Shown here in pieces: positions 1-10,196 of a stretch of DNA of 64,000 nucleotides. The notes under the pieces were generated by a model that searched no databases, was not told where the DNA came from, and saw nothing but the letters and a program-made list of their open reading frames with translations. A program made the translations under genes and the position numbers. The stretch lies in contig BCIG01000015.1 in the NCBI GenBank assembly GCA_001599915.1, positions 372,001 to 436,000 on the forward strand, read 5' to 3'. The DNA comes from Symbiotaphrina buchneri (lineage: Eukaryota > Ascomycota > Symbiotaphrinales > Symbiotaphrinaceae). Position 1 is the stretch's first letter. The number at the start of each line of letters is the position of its first letter.

Positions 1-284
1 GAGAAGGCGAGAGAAATTGGCGACTGACCGGTCTGAGACCGTCCGCGGGCTTTGTCTCAGTCGGAGTGTTTTGGATGGGGAAGCTTGAGGCCCGTGAGTT
101 ATTTTTGGGGTGACGGCTCGCGTGCCCCTAAGAAGCTCTACCCGAAACCTTAAAACTGCCAAGCGACATCTCGGTTCTCTCCGTTAGCCAATTTCACGCT
201 GCTGTAAAACATCGTCACCTTCCCAGATGCTTCGCGCTTGATGCTCCTGGGTTCCCTGCTGCCCGCCGGGCTAACGAAACAAAC
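1..284 (+). other. 5' leader/promoter of the G-patch gene, with upstream ATGs
   Basis: No coding sequence is recognised here. Two upstream ATGs precede the main start at 285. The first (227) opens a four-residue reading frame ending at 241. The second (241) overlaps that stop codon and runs out of frame through the main start to 501. Whether they lie in the mature transcript depends on an unknown transcription start. An upstream neighbour may end before base 1. Confidence 0.4.
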
Positions 285-3014
285 ATGGACGCTTTCTACC
301 AAGGCTCCTCCTCAGACTCGTCCAGCGAGGATGATGAGGTGCAGTTGCCCTCCACAGATCCTGGTGCGGATGAATTTTCGCTGCATCCTCGCAAGAGGCG
401 TAAGACCGGTCGAGACGCGAAAGAGAGCGCAGCTTTGGGCATCTTTGGTTCTGAGAGCGAGGACGAAGGTCCCGGTCGACGGTGGAAAAGGAAGAGCCTG
501 AGGGGCAGGGGCATGGGCTTTGTGAAGTCTGGACAGGCGGAAGATGAAGACGAAGGGGATAGCGGAACGGAAGATGATGAGGACCAGATGATGGAAGAGG
601 GGCTCGAGACCGCGGAGGTCGAGGAGAAGGCTGGCTTTAGAGGCCTGGCGATGCGCGATTCCGGCTTCAGTACGCCAAGTAAGGGTAGTGGAAGCGACGA
701 TACGGCCAGTCTTCATGCGCCTCTGGGCAGAGGCTTTGTTCCGTCGTCGTCGAAACAACCCCGCCTGAACTTCGCTCCTCAGTCAGAAGAAGATAGTACG
801 CCAAAAGTCATCCGGCCCTCCTTCACGTCTCCGGCGGCGTCATTCCGACAGAATGGCAAAGGAACGGCTGCATCAGGCCGGGCAACGGTCAATCCCAAGT
901 CGTTCGCGGCGAAGATGATGGCCAAAATGGGCTATGTCGCTGGACAAGGTCTGGGTAAACAGGGTGAAGGCAGACTGGAGCCAGTAGAACAGAAACTACG
1001 CCCTCAGGGAGTAGGTCTGGGCGCTGTTAAAGAAATCTCGGAGAAAGACAAGGCAGAAAGGAAACGTGCAGCAGCTTTGAGAGGTGAGGTACTAGAAGAT
1101 TCGTCTGAAGAAGAAAGGAAAAAGCGAAGACAGAAGAAGAAGGAACGTGCTCTAGGTGGAGTGTCCGGTACTGGGGCCAAGGCCAAGCCCAAGATAAAAT
1201 ATCGCACGGCTGCCGATTTTGAGGCAGCTGCAGATGGACTTCAAGTTCCGAATGTACTGAAGTCAATAATAGATGCGACGGGAAAGGAGACAAAGCTCTT
1301 GACATCCACGTCGGGTCTGATGACCCCACGTGAAGATGCGACTATTCCAGACACTGAGGCACTGAAGATTGCACGAAGAGCTCGAAGGGACCTTGGGGCG
1401 TTTGTCGAAGAGTGGAATAGTCTAAGTGAAAGGAAGAAGTATAATGAAATACAGGAGGCCCAATTGAGCCAAGCCCTCGACGAGCAGGAGGAGGAGATCC
1501 GGAAATTGAAGCGAATCACTGATACTGCGCACGAACTCTCACTCTTGGAGATCGGTGGGTCCAAAGTGTCAAAGGAGTTATTGGATGCTCGCTGGGAAGA
1601 AACGATCAGCAAGCTCGAGACACTAGAGTTTGAGTACCGGGACGAGATTACAGACTACGGACTCCCAGAAGTCGCTGTCGCTGCCATTCACCCATTGTTC
1701 CGGGCCTCAATGGAAATTTGGGAAGCTTTTGAGAACCCTACATATCTGGTGACTCACATTAAGCGTCTCCGGAATATTCTAGGGATCAAGCAGAATCCGG
1801 GAATGACAGATGACTTACAATTGTATAGCAGAGACACGTTCCACGATGCAGGCCATGGAGGCTACAGCAAGGCTACGACATACTACGAGACTATGATGCA
1901 CAGCCTTTGGCTTCCGAAGATACGATCATGCATCACAAATGAATGGGATGTGCACGATCCAACGCCAGCGATAACTCTTTTTGAAGCCTGGAAAGATGTC
2001 CTGCCACCCTTTGTCTACACTCATGTCATTGATCAACTATTGGTGCGGAAATTGGCTACGGCAGTGAACGACTGGAATCCTAGGCTCAGTCATCGAAATC
2101 GTCATCAGGCACCACCGCCGCATGTCTGGTTATTTCCTTGGCTTCCTTATCTGGATGATTATCACACCAATCCTACAAACTCGGACGGACTCTTGGCGGA
2201 CGTGAAGCGTAAATTCCGCATAGTGATTGATACCTGGGATCTCTCCAAAGGTGTCATCCCTGGCCTGCAGAATTGGCGCGAGGTTCTTCGGGGAGAGCTG
2301 GACAATGTGCTTATTCGGCATTTGCTCCCTCGCCTCGCTGTCTTTCTTCAAGCTGAGTTCGAAGTCAACCCTGCGGATCAAGATCTTACCCCTCTGGAGC
2401 ACGTCCTCGAATGGCAAGGCTTCTTCAAGCCTAGTGTCATGGGTCAGCTGCTGATTGCTGAATTCTTTCCGAAGTGGCACAATATCCTTCATCTATGGTT
2501 AACGTCAGAGCCAAACTACGAAGAAGTTGGCCAGTGGTTCACTTGGTGGAAGGGACGCTTCCCAGAAGAGATCAACAACGTTGGCGCTGTCGCGGCTGAG
2601 TGGGAGAAGGGCCTGGAAATGATGAACCGCGCGCTCGACCTGGGTGAGCGCGCGAAGACTGAGCTTGCTCCTCCAGCTGCCGGCCCGGCTCGTCCCATCA
2701 AGGAGACAGTAAAGCCGAAAGCTCATAATGTCGCACCTACTCCAGCATCGGGGCCGCCGGCGGAGGAGCTGACCTTCAAGGATGTGGTGGAGGCCTGGTG
2801 TTCGGAAGAGAACTTGTTGATGATGCCATTGAGAGAAGCGCATGCGCAAACAGGACTGCCCCTCTTCCGTCTAACGGCAAGTGCCAATGGAAAGGGCGGA
2901 GTGCTGGTGTATTTGAAAGGAGATGTGGTGTGGGCACAGAACAAAAAGGATAAGAGCGTTTGGGAGCCAATGGGGCTGGAAGAAGGCTTGGTTGAGAGAG
3001 CGGAAGGGAAATGA
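285..3014 (+). CDS. G-patch/GCFC-domain splicing factor (TFIP11/Ntr1/Spp382-like)
   Basis: Single-exon protein of 909 residues starting at ATG 285 in a good context (A at -3). The first ~200 residues are acidic, Ser-rich and disordered, as in the TIP N-terminal region. A glycine-rich G-patch lies near residues 205-250 (core MAKMGYVAGQGLGKQGEG). A Lys/Arg helical stretch follows (about 255-290), then a long helical GCFC-type region rich in Trp (about 350-770), and a C-terminal WCSEENLLMMPLREAH block typical of this family. In yeast and animals the family recruits and activates the DEAH helicase Prp43/DHX15 for disassembly of the intron-lariat spliceosome in the nucleus; the same role is inferred here. 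Length and domain order match fungal orthologues; no sign of truncation. Confidence 0.93.
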   Translation: MDAFYQGSSSDSSSEDDEVQLPSTDPGADEFSLHPRKRRKTGRDAKESAALGIFGSESEDEGPGRRWKRKSLRGRGMGFVKSGQAEDEDEGDSGTEDDEDQMMEEGLETAEVEEKAGFRGLAMRDSGFSTPSKGSGSDDTASLHAPLGRGFVPSSSKQPRLNFAPQSEEDSTPKVIRPSFTSPAASFRQNGKGTAASGRATVNPKSFAAKMMAKMGYVAGQGLGKQGEGRLEPVEQKLRPQGVGLGAVKEISEKDKAERKRAAALRGEVLEDSSEEERKKRRQKKKERALGGVSGTGAKAKPKIKYRTAADFEAAADGLQVPNVLKSIIDATGKETKLLTSTSGLMTPREDATIPDTEALKIARRARRDLGAFVEEWNSLSERKKYNEIQEAQLSQALDEQEEEIRKLKRITDTAHELSLLEIGGSKVSKELLDARWEETISKLETLEFEYRDEITDYGLPEVAVAAIHPLFRASMEIWEAFENPTYLVTHIKRLRNILGIKQNPGMTDDLQLYSRDTFHDAGHGGYSKATTYYETMMHSLWLPKIRSCITNEWDVHDPTPAITLFEAWKDVLPPFVYTHVIDQLLVRKLATAVNDWNPRLSHRNRHQAPPPHVWLFPWLPYLDDYHTNPTNSDGLLADVKRKFRIVIDTWDLSKGVIPGLQNWREVLRGELDNVLIRHLLPRLAVFLQAEFEVNPADQDLTPLEHVLEWQGFFKPSVMGQLLIAEFFPKWHNILHLWLTSEPNYEEVGQWFTWWKGRFPEEINNVGAVAAEWEKGLEMMNRALDLGERAKTELAPPAAGPARPIKETVKPKAHNVAPTPASGPPAEELTFKDVVEAWCSEENLLMMPLREAHAQTGLPLFRLTASANGKGGVLVYLKGDVVWAQNKKDKSVWEPMGLEEGLVERAEGK

Positions 3015-4103
3015 GCTACGATATGGTCTTACATGGATACTGATAGCGATCCGTCATCTTGCTCCTGAAAGCTGGGATATTAAAAATGAACTAGAACCCC
3101 CTTTTAACAGTTATGATCAATTAGATACTGGCACGAAACCTGAGTAAGTACGGATCACACCAGTAACCTTTTCGATAAGTCCGGATGCACAAGCCCCTCA
3201 TGAGAGTATCTGTGTGATAAGCCCCTGAAGTTGGGATCGGAGGACAGGTGCCTGACTTTCTCGCTCCCAGCCCCGCCAACGGAGAAGGGTTAGGCAAAGC
3301 CCAAAGGCAACGCTAATGCATGCATCCCCTGTTCGTCCCGCAAGCCGGTGGCTTTTAGCTTCAGGGGATTTTTCACCTTCTCGGTGAAGGCTCGCCTTGC
3401 TTGACCGCTGACAGCCGCAACGCCTTTTCCCATTCGACAGTGGCCCGGTAGTTTGGTGATGGCAGTTTACTAGTGACAAGGGCGCCCTCGGTCCGTCTGT
3501 CGGATCAGGGATCATCAGGCTAGGCGGACCACTAAGGTGCCCATGAAAGAATTCTTAACCTCTAATTCCCTTGCCGGTTGTCTGGTGGTGCTTGTTCGCT
3601 CGATTCTTTTTCCCTGCTGTGTGCACAGGGCGCTCTGCACTGTGCACCGCATTGTGATTGAGCAAGGGTTCGTCCGTTCGCCTCGGACAGGAGCTGTGCG
3701 ACACATCTGGGGTGCATGATCTAGGTCTGCAGCTCTGCATCTACAACGCCAGCCCACAGGCTGTCCACTCTTTTCATCGTCCTCTATCTTCTCCATGCGT
3801 TTTGGTGCGATTCTTCATCCAGAGTAGTCCTGTCCCTAACGACACTGCCTAATGTTGCGCTTGGCTGAAGGCACTGTCGAGCTTTATGCACGGTGATTGT
3901 TTCGTCCATTGACGTCGCACCGCGTGGCTAGCTCACGACAACCGCCAGCTCTTTCCCATACGACCATTGACCTTTCCTTAGATCCAACTGCGGACCATAG
4001 ACACCCTTCCTTATGTTCTCAGTCATCCCAATCGCACCTGCGTTGAGTCAACAAAGTTACGTCAGAACCATCTGAGGGGCACTCACTCGACAACGCAAGA
4101 ACA
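3015..4103. other. Intergenic region
   Basis: About 1.1 kb holding the 3' end of the G-patch gene and the promoter of the centrosomin-motif gene. Short open frames on both strands have no recognisable similarity or codon structure. I see no tRNA-like element. Confidence 0.5.
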
Positions 4104-7100
4104 ATGGACGGACAAAGACGACAGCGCTCAGTTAGTCCCTTGCGCGCCCGCCCCAGGAGCTCAGACCCCACGTTTGCGTCCCCGTTAAACTACTTTTCGC
4201 TGCAACCAGATATGATGGAGAGCGGTGGGACACGCATCACCCCTTCTTCGCAGCTACTACAAAATCTCCTGAAGGAGAGGAAGGCGAAGAACAGGAGACA
4301 CAGTGCTCTGCCTGGCTCCGCAATGGTTGAGCAGCGCCCTAAAGGCCGTGACGACGGAATATTCGACCTGGATAATCCTAACTTCGAGTACATCAATGGC
4401 AGGCTGGTCCAAAGCTCTCCGCTTGGCCCACCAGGGTCAGGGGATACTACGGGAGCGAAGACGAGGCGCCAGACGAGTGGAAACCGAAGTCCCATAGGAA
4501 GCGAACACAGAGGTATGGGTGCACGTGAATTGACTGAGGTATGTTGTCCAATTGTTGCCCTTTCGTTGCGTTCATTATTAACCTCATTCAAAGTATGTTT
4601 CCAAATTGCAGAATCAAAATTTTGACATGAAGGTGGACATGTACCATCTCCGACAACGGATTGAGTCTCTGGAACAGGACTTGGATAAGTCTCGGCAGCT
4701 ACAAGCAGACAACGAAGAGCTGCAGGATGTAAACGAACAGCTGCTGGCCGAACTAGAGAAGAGGGATAAAGCGATTGAGGAGGCAGTCGCCCTAATCTGC
4801 GAGCTTGAAGAGAAGGTTGAGAATCTGGAGGGGCGTTTGGACGATCGTACAATCAGTGCACATCGCGAACACCAGATTCCCGGTGGCCAAACAGATGCTC
4901 CGCCGCCATCTTCACCACCGGAACCCGCTCGACATGTTGAGCCAGGAACACCGTCAGCCGATCGCTCGTCAGAGAAGACTCCAACTGCAACTTTCGATCT
5001 GATCGACGTGACTACACCTGCGCCACCTCGTTCCTCAACTCGGTCACCGGCATTCCTACGCTCTGACAACAGGGGAAGTACAGCAACCCTTCGCAGCTTG
5101 TTCCTCTCTGGCAGGAGTGAGAGCAGCGACTATCTCAAATTGTCCAAACGTTCCAGCATTCTGAGCAGAGCCAATAGCCCTCGAGCCATAACGCCCGGGG
5201 CCGAAAGTGATATGGATATTCTTAGCTCCCCCCGATTGAGCGTACTGAGCGAAAGTAGCTTCATGAGCATGTATGGAGAGAAATCAGAGCTAGCCCTCCT
5301 CGACAGTAGTGGAGATGATAGTCAACGAAAGGGGGAGGACACCCAGGAACAGAAGCGTGGGATGCTCAGGGATCACGATGGACAATCAATAGTCTTTAAA
5401 CATAAAAAGGTTTTCCTTTTAATTTTACTTTTTTGTTCACTATAAACTAAACCTTTAGTTTTTTTAATTTACGTTTTTTAATTGAATTGTTTTATAACAA
5501 GTACATTACAAATCTAATATTAAACCTACCACAAACGCTAGGGTCAAGGACTGGATTCAGGCCCGTCAAGAGACGCCATCAAAGCCCAGCAAGGCTACTC
5601 GCCGCGCTACGCCCTCGACTCGCAGCCAGTTCGGGTCTCTGGACGACGTCTTGAATGAATCGACCCATCAGGAAATCCCGCAAAGCTCCCCTGGCAAAGG
5701 GAGGGAATTTGTAATCCCACCAAAACCGACGACGCGCAAGACGCCGGATATGGAGAACGACATATATCGTAATCCGTTACCACCAACTCCTGATACCATG
5801 AGTACTGTTTCCCACTCTCTTGCGGGACGAAATGCATCTTCGACAAGCACCCTTGCCGAGACAGTCCAGTTCAATGAGCAGAGCCTGATAGATGGGACTC
5901 CTGGTCCTACCGCTAAGAATTACGAGGCTTTAAAGCCTCTTCCGACTATGAGGCGAGAGCGGTCAGGCCAGGATGGCACTCCTGTTCCACCGAGACAAGC
6001 CAGAATAAATCGAGACTTCCAGAACGACGGGTACGCTCAAGTGCCGACGGTGATCGAAGCACGACACGGGGAACAACGGCAGGACCAGGAGCTCCCAAGA
6101 GGTAGCACTGATACCCAAGCCACAGACACCAATTCTCTGTACGTCGAGCAAGGTGACCTCGACAATTCTTCTTCGTCGCCCCTCGCTTCCTTCATGGGTA
6201 TCAACATATCCGACCCTTCTTCCTTCCGGAGTCGGCTGATAGAAGCCCAATTTTCAGGGTCACCATTCGAAGACAGGCATAATACACTATCTGGTTCCGG
6301 AGGTCAAAGATACCGAGAAGCTCTTGATTCAACAGACGTCTCAGGTCTCCATGAACAGACACTCAATGACGGAGTGGATGTGCTGTTCAATGGGGAAGGG
6401 CTTGACGAGATCGCTTCCTCCACCGCAGCGCCTCGATCGCGCCCTACCTACCGGCGCAATAGCCTCCTGGGAGCTGAATACACTACGCCTTCCACGCTTT
6501 CTCGGCCTAAACCAGCATTGATGCCACGCTCGGTCGATAGACCGCCCACTTCTGACTCGATTGGTGGCTTAGACTCGCATCCGGCCCAAGCCAACTGGAA
6601 TTCTCCAGGCGCTCTGAACACACGACAAGTCAGACCTCGCACAGCAGAATCTGATTCCGGTATGGGTCCTCAATCTTCCATTCCGCAACCTCGACGCTTA
6701 AATTCAGCAGCAGCCCATGGCTCCATCAAGAGCTCAGCATCTTCTCTAACATCTTCGATATCTGCCGGCAAACGACCCCAGAAAGATGCACTTGCGCGGT
6801 CTCACACGACCGGGAACTTTGGAGGACGCAGGCCTTCCACGGCCTCGAATCCGCAGGCGATGGCTTCTTGTACGTACCGTCAAAGTCGTCAACCGATCCC
6901 GCGCCCACAGTCCAAATCTGGCACTTCCTCACGGGCAGCCTTCGTTGATGCTGGTCTGCGCACGCGGAACCCCGGCATGGCTGCAAATACGAGGCACGTA
7001 GGTTCCCAGCATCATCCGGGTGGCTCAGCCCATGCTCCTGTGAGTTCGGTGGAATCTGTGAACGTGGGCGCGAACAGTACCGCCGAAAATGGAGCGGATG

Positions 7101-7216
7101 AGGTCAAAGATGACGGTGCAGGGTCCAAGTGGCGCGGGCCGAGCCAGATCAAGAGGAGCATGAGCACAAGGGTGAGGACCGTGTTTGGAAGCAAGAATAA
7201 GAAGGAGTGGAAATGA
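4104..7216 (+). CDS. Centrosomin N-terminal-motif (CM1/Cnn_1N) microtubule-organising protein
   Basis: Exon 1 is 4104-4538; a clear intron (4539-4611, GTATGT...TTGCAG) joins it in frame to exon 2 from 4612. The junction creates a CM1 motif, ELTENQNFDMKVDMYHLRQR, followed by a coiled coil (about residues 150-220). CM1 motifs in Mto1/ApsB, Pcp1/PcpA and centrosomin bind gamma-tubulin complexes, so a spindle-pole or cytoplasmic microtubule-organising role is likely. The remainder is Ser/Pro/Thr-rich and disordered, ending in a basic tail (about 35 residues). The frame of exon 2 runs into a very AT-rich block (5391-5541) and stops at 5445; the protein resumes in another frame after about 5543 (VKDWIQARQE) and ends at 7216. 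An intron is likely there but its borders are unclear: GT at 5392 or 5410 with AG at 5548 keeps phase, while AG at 5541 does not pair in phase with a good donor. Product about 930 residues. Confidence 0.75.
5391..5541. other. AT-rich block (about 20% G+C) within the centrosomin-motif gene
   Basis: Hand count of 5391-5530 gives 28 G/C in 140 bases, against roughly half in the flanking coding sequence. It contains runs of T and stops in all forward frames, so it cannot be coding and must be spliced or disrupt the gene. I find no convincing terminal inverted repeats or target duplication; a small palindrome (CTAAACCTTTAG) sits at about 5446-5457. It could be an unusual intron, a captured mitochondrial DNA fragment, or a small non-autonomous insertion. 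Confidence 0.6.
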
Positions 7217-7709
7217 GAGCCAAGGGCAAAGAATTTGGCTCACGCAACTTCAGTAGGAGTCTAACTTCATTACACAATCCAGGAGACAGACTCACTTCTA
7301 GAGGTGTGCTGTTGTTTAGCATAGGCGATGTTCTGTATGTTAGATCTGGGCCATCCGTTGAGCAGCGGCGGTCTACACCTGCTTCAGCCCAAAAGGCGGC
7401 TCGGCTTGCCTGTGGCACGGCTTGTTTTGCTTGCTCGGTCCTAGGTAGTGGCTTTTATCGAAGCTAATTAGCCTACCATAGGGGACGGGACCTCACAAGA
7501 GAATGAACAAGAAAGCTTTGCAAGTCTCCGCAGAAGCTTTTAGCCAGTAGTAGCCACACTACTTACTCAACTAGAGTATCACTCAATGCCAGTTTAGAAA
7601 ATCACAATGTTTAGCTCAAACACCTTGGGAGTATCTTGTCATTGAAAATGTGCCACTAATTACACCATGTCACCGCCCGACCTTGTCGGCAGTAGTCACT
7701 GTACTTTAT
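7217..7709. other. Convergent intergenic region
   Basis: The 3' ends of the centrosomin-motif gene (+) and SOD2 (-) face each other here. No gene, RNA or repeat recognised. Confidence 0.5.
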
Positions 7710-8577
7710 CTAAGAGAACCGCTTGTCGGCGGTCTTCCAGTTTATCACGTCCCAGATGGCCTTGAAATACTCGGCCTTCTTGTTTTGGTATTGGAGGCTG
7801 CAGGATTAGGTGTTAGTGCCCGACTCCGGAATAGGGGTCGAGACGGAACTTACTAGTAAGCGTGCTCCCAGGCGTCAATACCCAGGATAGGAACGTACTT
7901 GCCAATCACGGGGTTTTGGTTCTGGATAGTAGTTAGTTGACAGAACGCCCGGCGGGTGGTGATGAGTCAGCGGAGCTTACAGCGTAGGTCTGGATGCCGA
8001 TATGGCCCGTCTCCTTGTCCTTGACAAGCCACGCCCAGCCCGAACCCTGGATACCCGCCAACGCAGCATTGAACTTGGTCTTGAACTCATCCAAGCCGCC
8101 ATACGTCTCATCGATGGCCTTGGCAAGCGCACCGGACGGCGGCTCGCCGCCTCCCTGGTTCTTGGGGGCCAAGTTCTCCCAGAACAGTGAGTGGTTGACG
8201 TGGCCGCCGCCGTTGAAGTTGATGGCGGACTGCAGGGCGATCTGCTGGGTGATGGACTTGGACGACTGGGCGGCCTCCATGGATTCCAGGGCGTTGTTGT
8301 AGTTGGTCACGTACGTCTTGTGGTGCCCGCTGTGGTGCAGCTCCATGATCTTGCCGGAGATGGCGGGCTCGAGCGCGCCGTAGTCATCTGAGATATTTTG
8401 TTAGGAGATGGGATGCTATGATCTGTCGTCTGGCGGCTTACATGGGAGGTCCGGGAGAGTTGCCTTGCCGCGGACAAATGTGGTTGAAGCTGCGCCTGTA
8501 GCAGCTCTCTTGGAGCCGACGGAGCGGGGGGCCGCCCGGGCACCGCTGGTGGATGTGCGGAGGAGAGTAGCGGACAT
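7710..8577 (-). CDS. SOD2: Mitochondrial manganese superoxide dismutase
   Basis: Four exons on the minus strand: 8577-8442, 8387-7981, 7921-7854, 7797-7710; introns of 54, 59 and 56 nt, all GT-AG, giving 232 residues. Splicing recreates LPDLPYDYGALEPAISGKIM and HAYYLQYQNKKAEYFKAIW without a frame break. The N-terminus (MSATLLRTSTSGARAAPRS) is Arg/Ser-rich with no acids, a mitochondrial presequence. Metal ligands are visible: His in LHHSGHHKTYV, His in GGGHVNHSLFW, and Asp and His in the DAWEHAYY signature. It converts superoxide to hydrogen peroxide and oxygen in the matrix. An in-frame ATG at 8631 would add 18 residues; I prefer 8577 because the presequence starts there. It shares a divergent promoter with PSF3. 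Confidence 0.97.
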
Positions 8578-8959
8578 GTTGCAATTGATTTGACTGGGAC
8601 GATTGAGGTAGTGGAAGGTCTGGTTAGGCAATTGGATGAGCGGTTTGATGATGGAGATGTTGATTGAAGATGTGAAGTGAAGCTACAGATCCAGCCCCGG
8701 ACTATTTGAAAGCACAGCTCGGGCACTTCGGGTCTTCGGACGTTTCGGCTGCTTTCGATCCAACGTCATCGAGACCCGCACGCTAGGCACAGCTAATTGT
8801 GATTTAATCGCACGTGATTTCTGCTTTATCTTATCGATCGGAGAAAACAAACACTACAAACAGTGCAAACNCCCCTCGACGTGTAGCGGCGCGTCTTCCT
8901 CAACTCCCTGGGTTCGCAACGCTGCCCGCCGCGAGTGACTGACTGCTTCACACCCGACC
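8578..8959. promoter_or_regulatory. Bidirectional promoter between SOD2 and PSF3
   Basis: About 380 bases separate the two divergent start codons. An E-box core CACGTG lies at 8811-8816, a TTATC/GATAA pair near 8827-8836, and ATTGG (CCAAT on the SOD2 strand) at 8633-8637 in the SOD2 leader. Base 8871 is an unresolved N, so the assembly is uncertain at that point. Factor binding is inference. Confidence 0.45.
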
Positions 8960-9739
8960 ATGGGCTCATACTACAATATTGATTCTATATTAACGGATGC
9001 CCAAGTGAGTCTCTTCTTGCTGCCAACCATTGCTTCTTTTCAATGCTGATACCACCAACATTAGAAAGTGCCATGCACCTTTGAGCTCACCGTGCCTGGA
9101 CTGGGCTACCTGGAGGGCAACTCCGGAGATGATGTACGGCATAGCCTCAAACCCCTCTAAACGAGCTGGAGTCTAATACTCTCACTAGATGAAGAATGGC
9201 ACACGAGTCGAATTGCCGCTCTGGCTAGGAGAGATGCTGGCCGTCAGCCAAGTCTTGAACACCTCTTCCATGGCAACACTTGACCTCCCCTCCTGCCTCG
9301 GCCCACATGTCATAAACGCGCTCAAGGCCAACCCGCTGACGGTCGACTTGCGGTCCTTGTCGCCCCATTTCTATTCTCTCGGTGCCCGTATGCTCGATCT
9401 CTTCGAGGAGGACGAGCTATGCGAGGTGCTCCTGGATACGTTTCGACGGCGCGCGGAAGCAGTGGCTGATCACGCCCGGAACGTACGGGGAGCCGTGGGA
9501 GGCCAGAGCCAGGAGTTCCTGAGAGGACTGGAGGAGTGGGAAAGGGGCTGTAAGTGCAGATCTTGATTGCTCGCATTACCAAGCATATGCCTCGGTGACG
9601 TACCTTGCTTACCGTGCTCAATTGCCGTGTCGTCTTGTTACGGTGCAGAGAGCTGACAATACATCTTCTAGTATTTCGTGCTGCGCATGACAGTTCGAAA
9701 GCAATGTCGACTTGGATGGCAGAGGTGAAGAAAAAATGA
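8960..9739 (+). CDS. PSF3: GINS complex subunit Psf3
   Basis: Four exons: 8960-9004, 9065-9133, 9189-9549, 9672-9739, all GT-AG and in phase, giving 180 residues. The start MGSYYNIDSILTDAQKVPC and the following PGLGYLEGN region are typical of Psf3, as are the internal VELPLWLGEML and LDLPSCLGPHVINALKA segments. Psf3 is one of four subunits of GINS, which with Cdc45 and Mcm2-7 forms the replicative helicase in the nucleus. Length matches fungal Psf3 proteins. The last intron is the longest (122 nt). The first exon encodes only 15 residues, so prediction from the long frame alone would lose the N-terminus. Confidence 0.95.
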
Positions 9740-10196
9740 GATCGCTAATTCTCCTACCAAGGCAAGGCGTCGCTACTTACTCATTTGGTGTTGTATGGTC
9801 ACGTTTAGTACTTTGAAAATGGGATTACCGTTTAATCACCATGGCCGAATGGCGTTGTTCAAGGGATGGACCTTGAGACCCGCTCAGAGTTCTGCTTACT
9901 CTGCGTTATTGGGGCACTGAAGGTTTGAGCGACAGTTATATTCCAAGTTATACATAATAATACAGCGCTGTACGAAGTAAATTAAGGATAGCAAGGTCAA
10001 AGATCCTGCACCGCCTTGTCGTGAGGTCATAATGTCTCGTGCTGCCAGGCTCCTCCACAACATCAACACCTCTAATTCCGCGTCACTCCGATCCTCCTAC
10101 AACCCCTTCCTCCCCCGGTGTCACCTTACTCCCCCGGTGTCACCTTACCCCCCCTTCACTCCAGCCAACCCCCGTAGCCCCTTTATCCACATCCGC
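9740..10196. other. Convergent intergenic region
   Basis: 3' flanks of PSF3 (+) and the OPT transporter (-). Apart from the short tandem repeat at 10111-10148 nothing is recognised. Confidence 0.5.
10111..10148. repeat. Two-copy 19-bp tandem repeat
   Basis: The unit tcccccggtgtcaccttac occurs twice, head to tail, at 10111-10129 and 10130-10148, in C-rich DNA just past the OPT stop codon. It looks like a simple slippage duplication. Confidence 0.85.

Noticed and set aside
10111-10148. Tandem 19-bp repeat as part of a minisatellite or regulatory array
   Set aside because: Only two copies; a simple duplication is sufficient.
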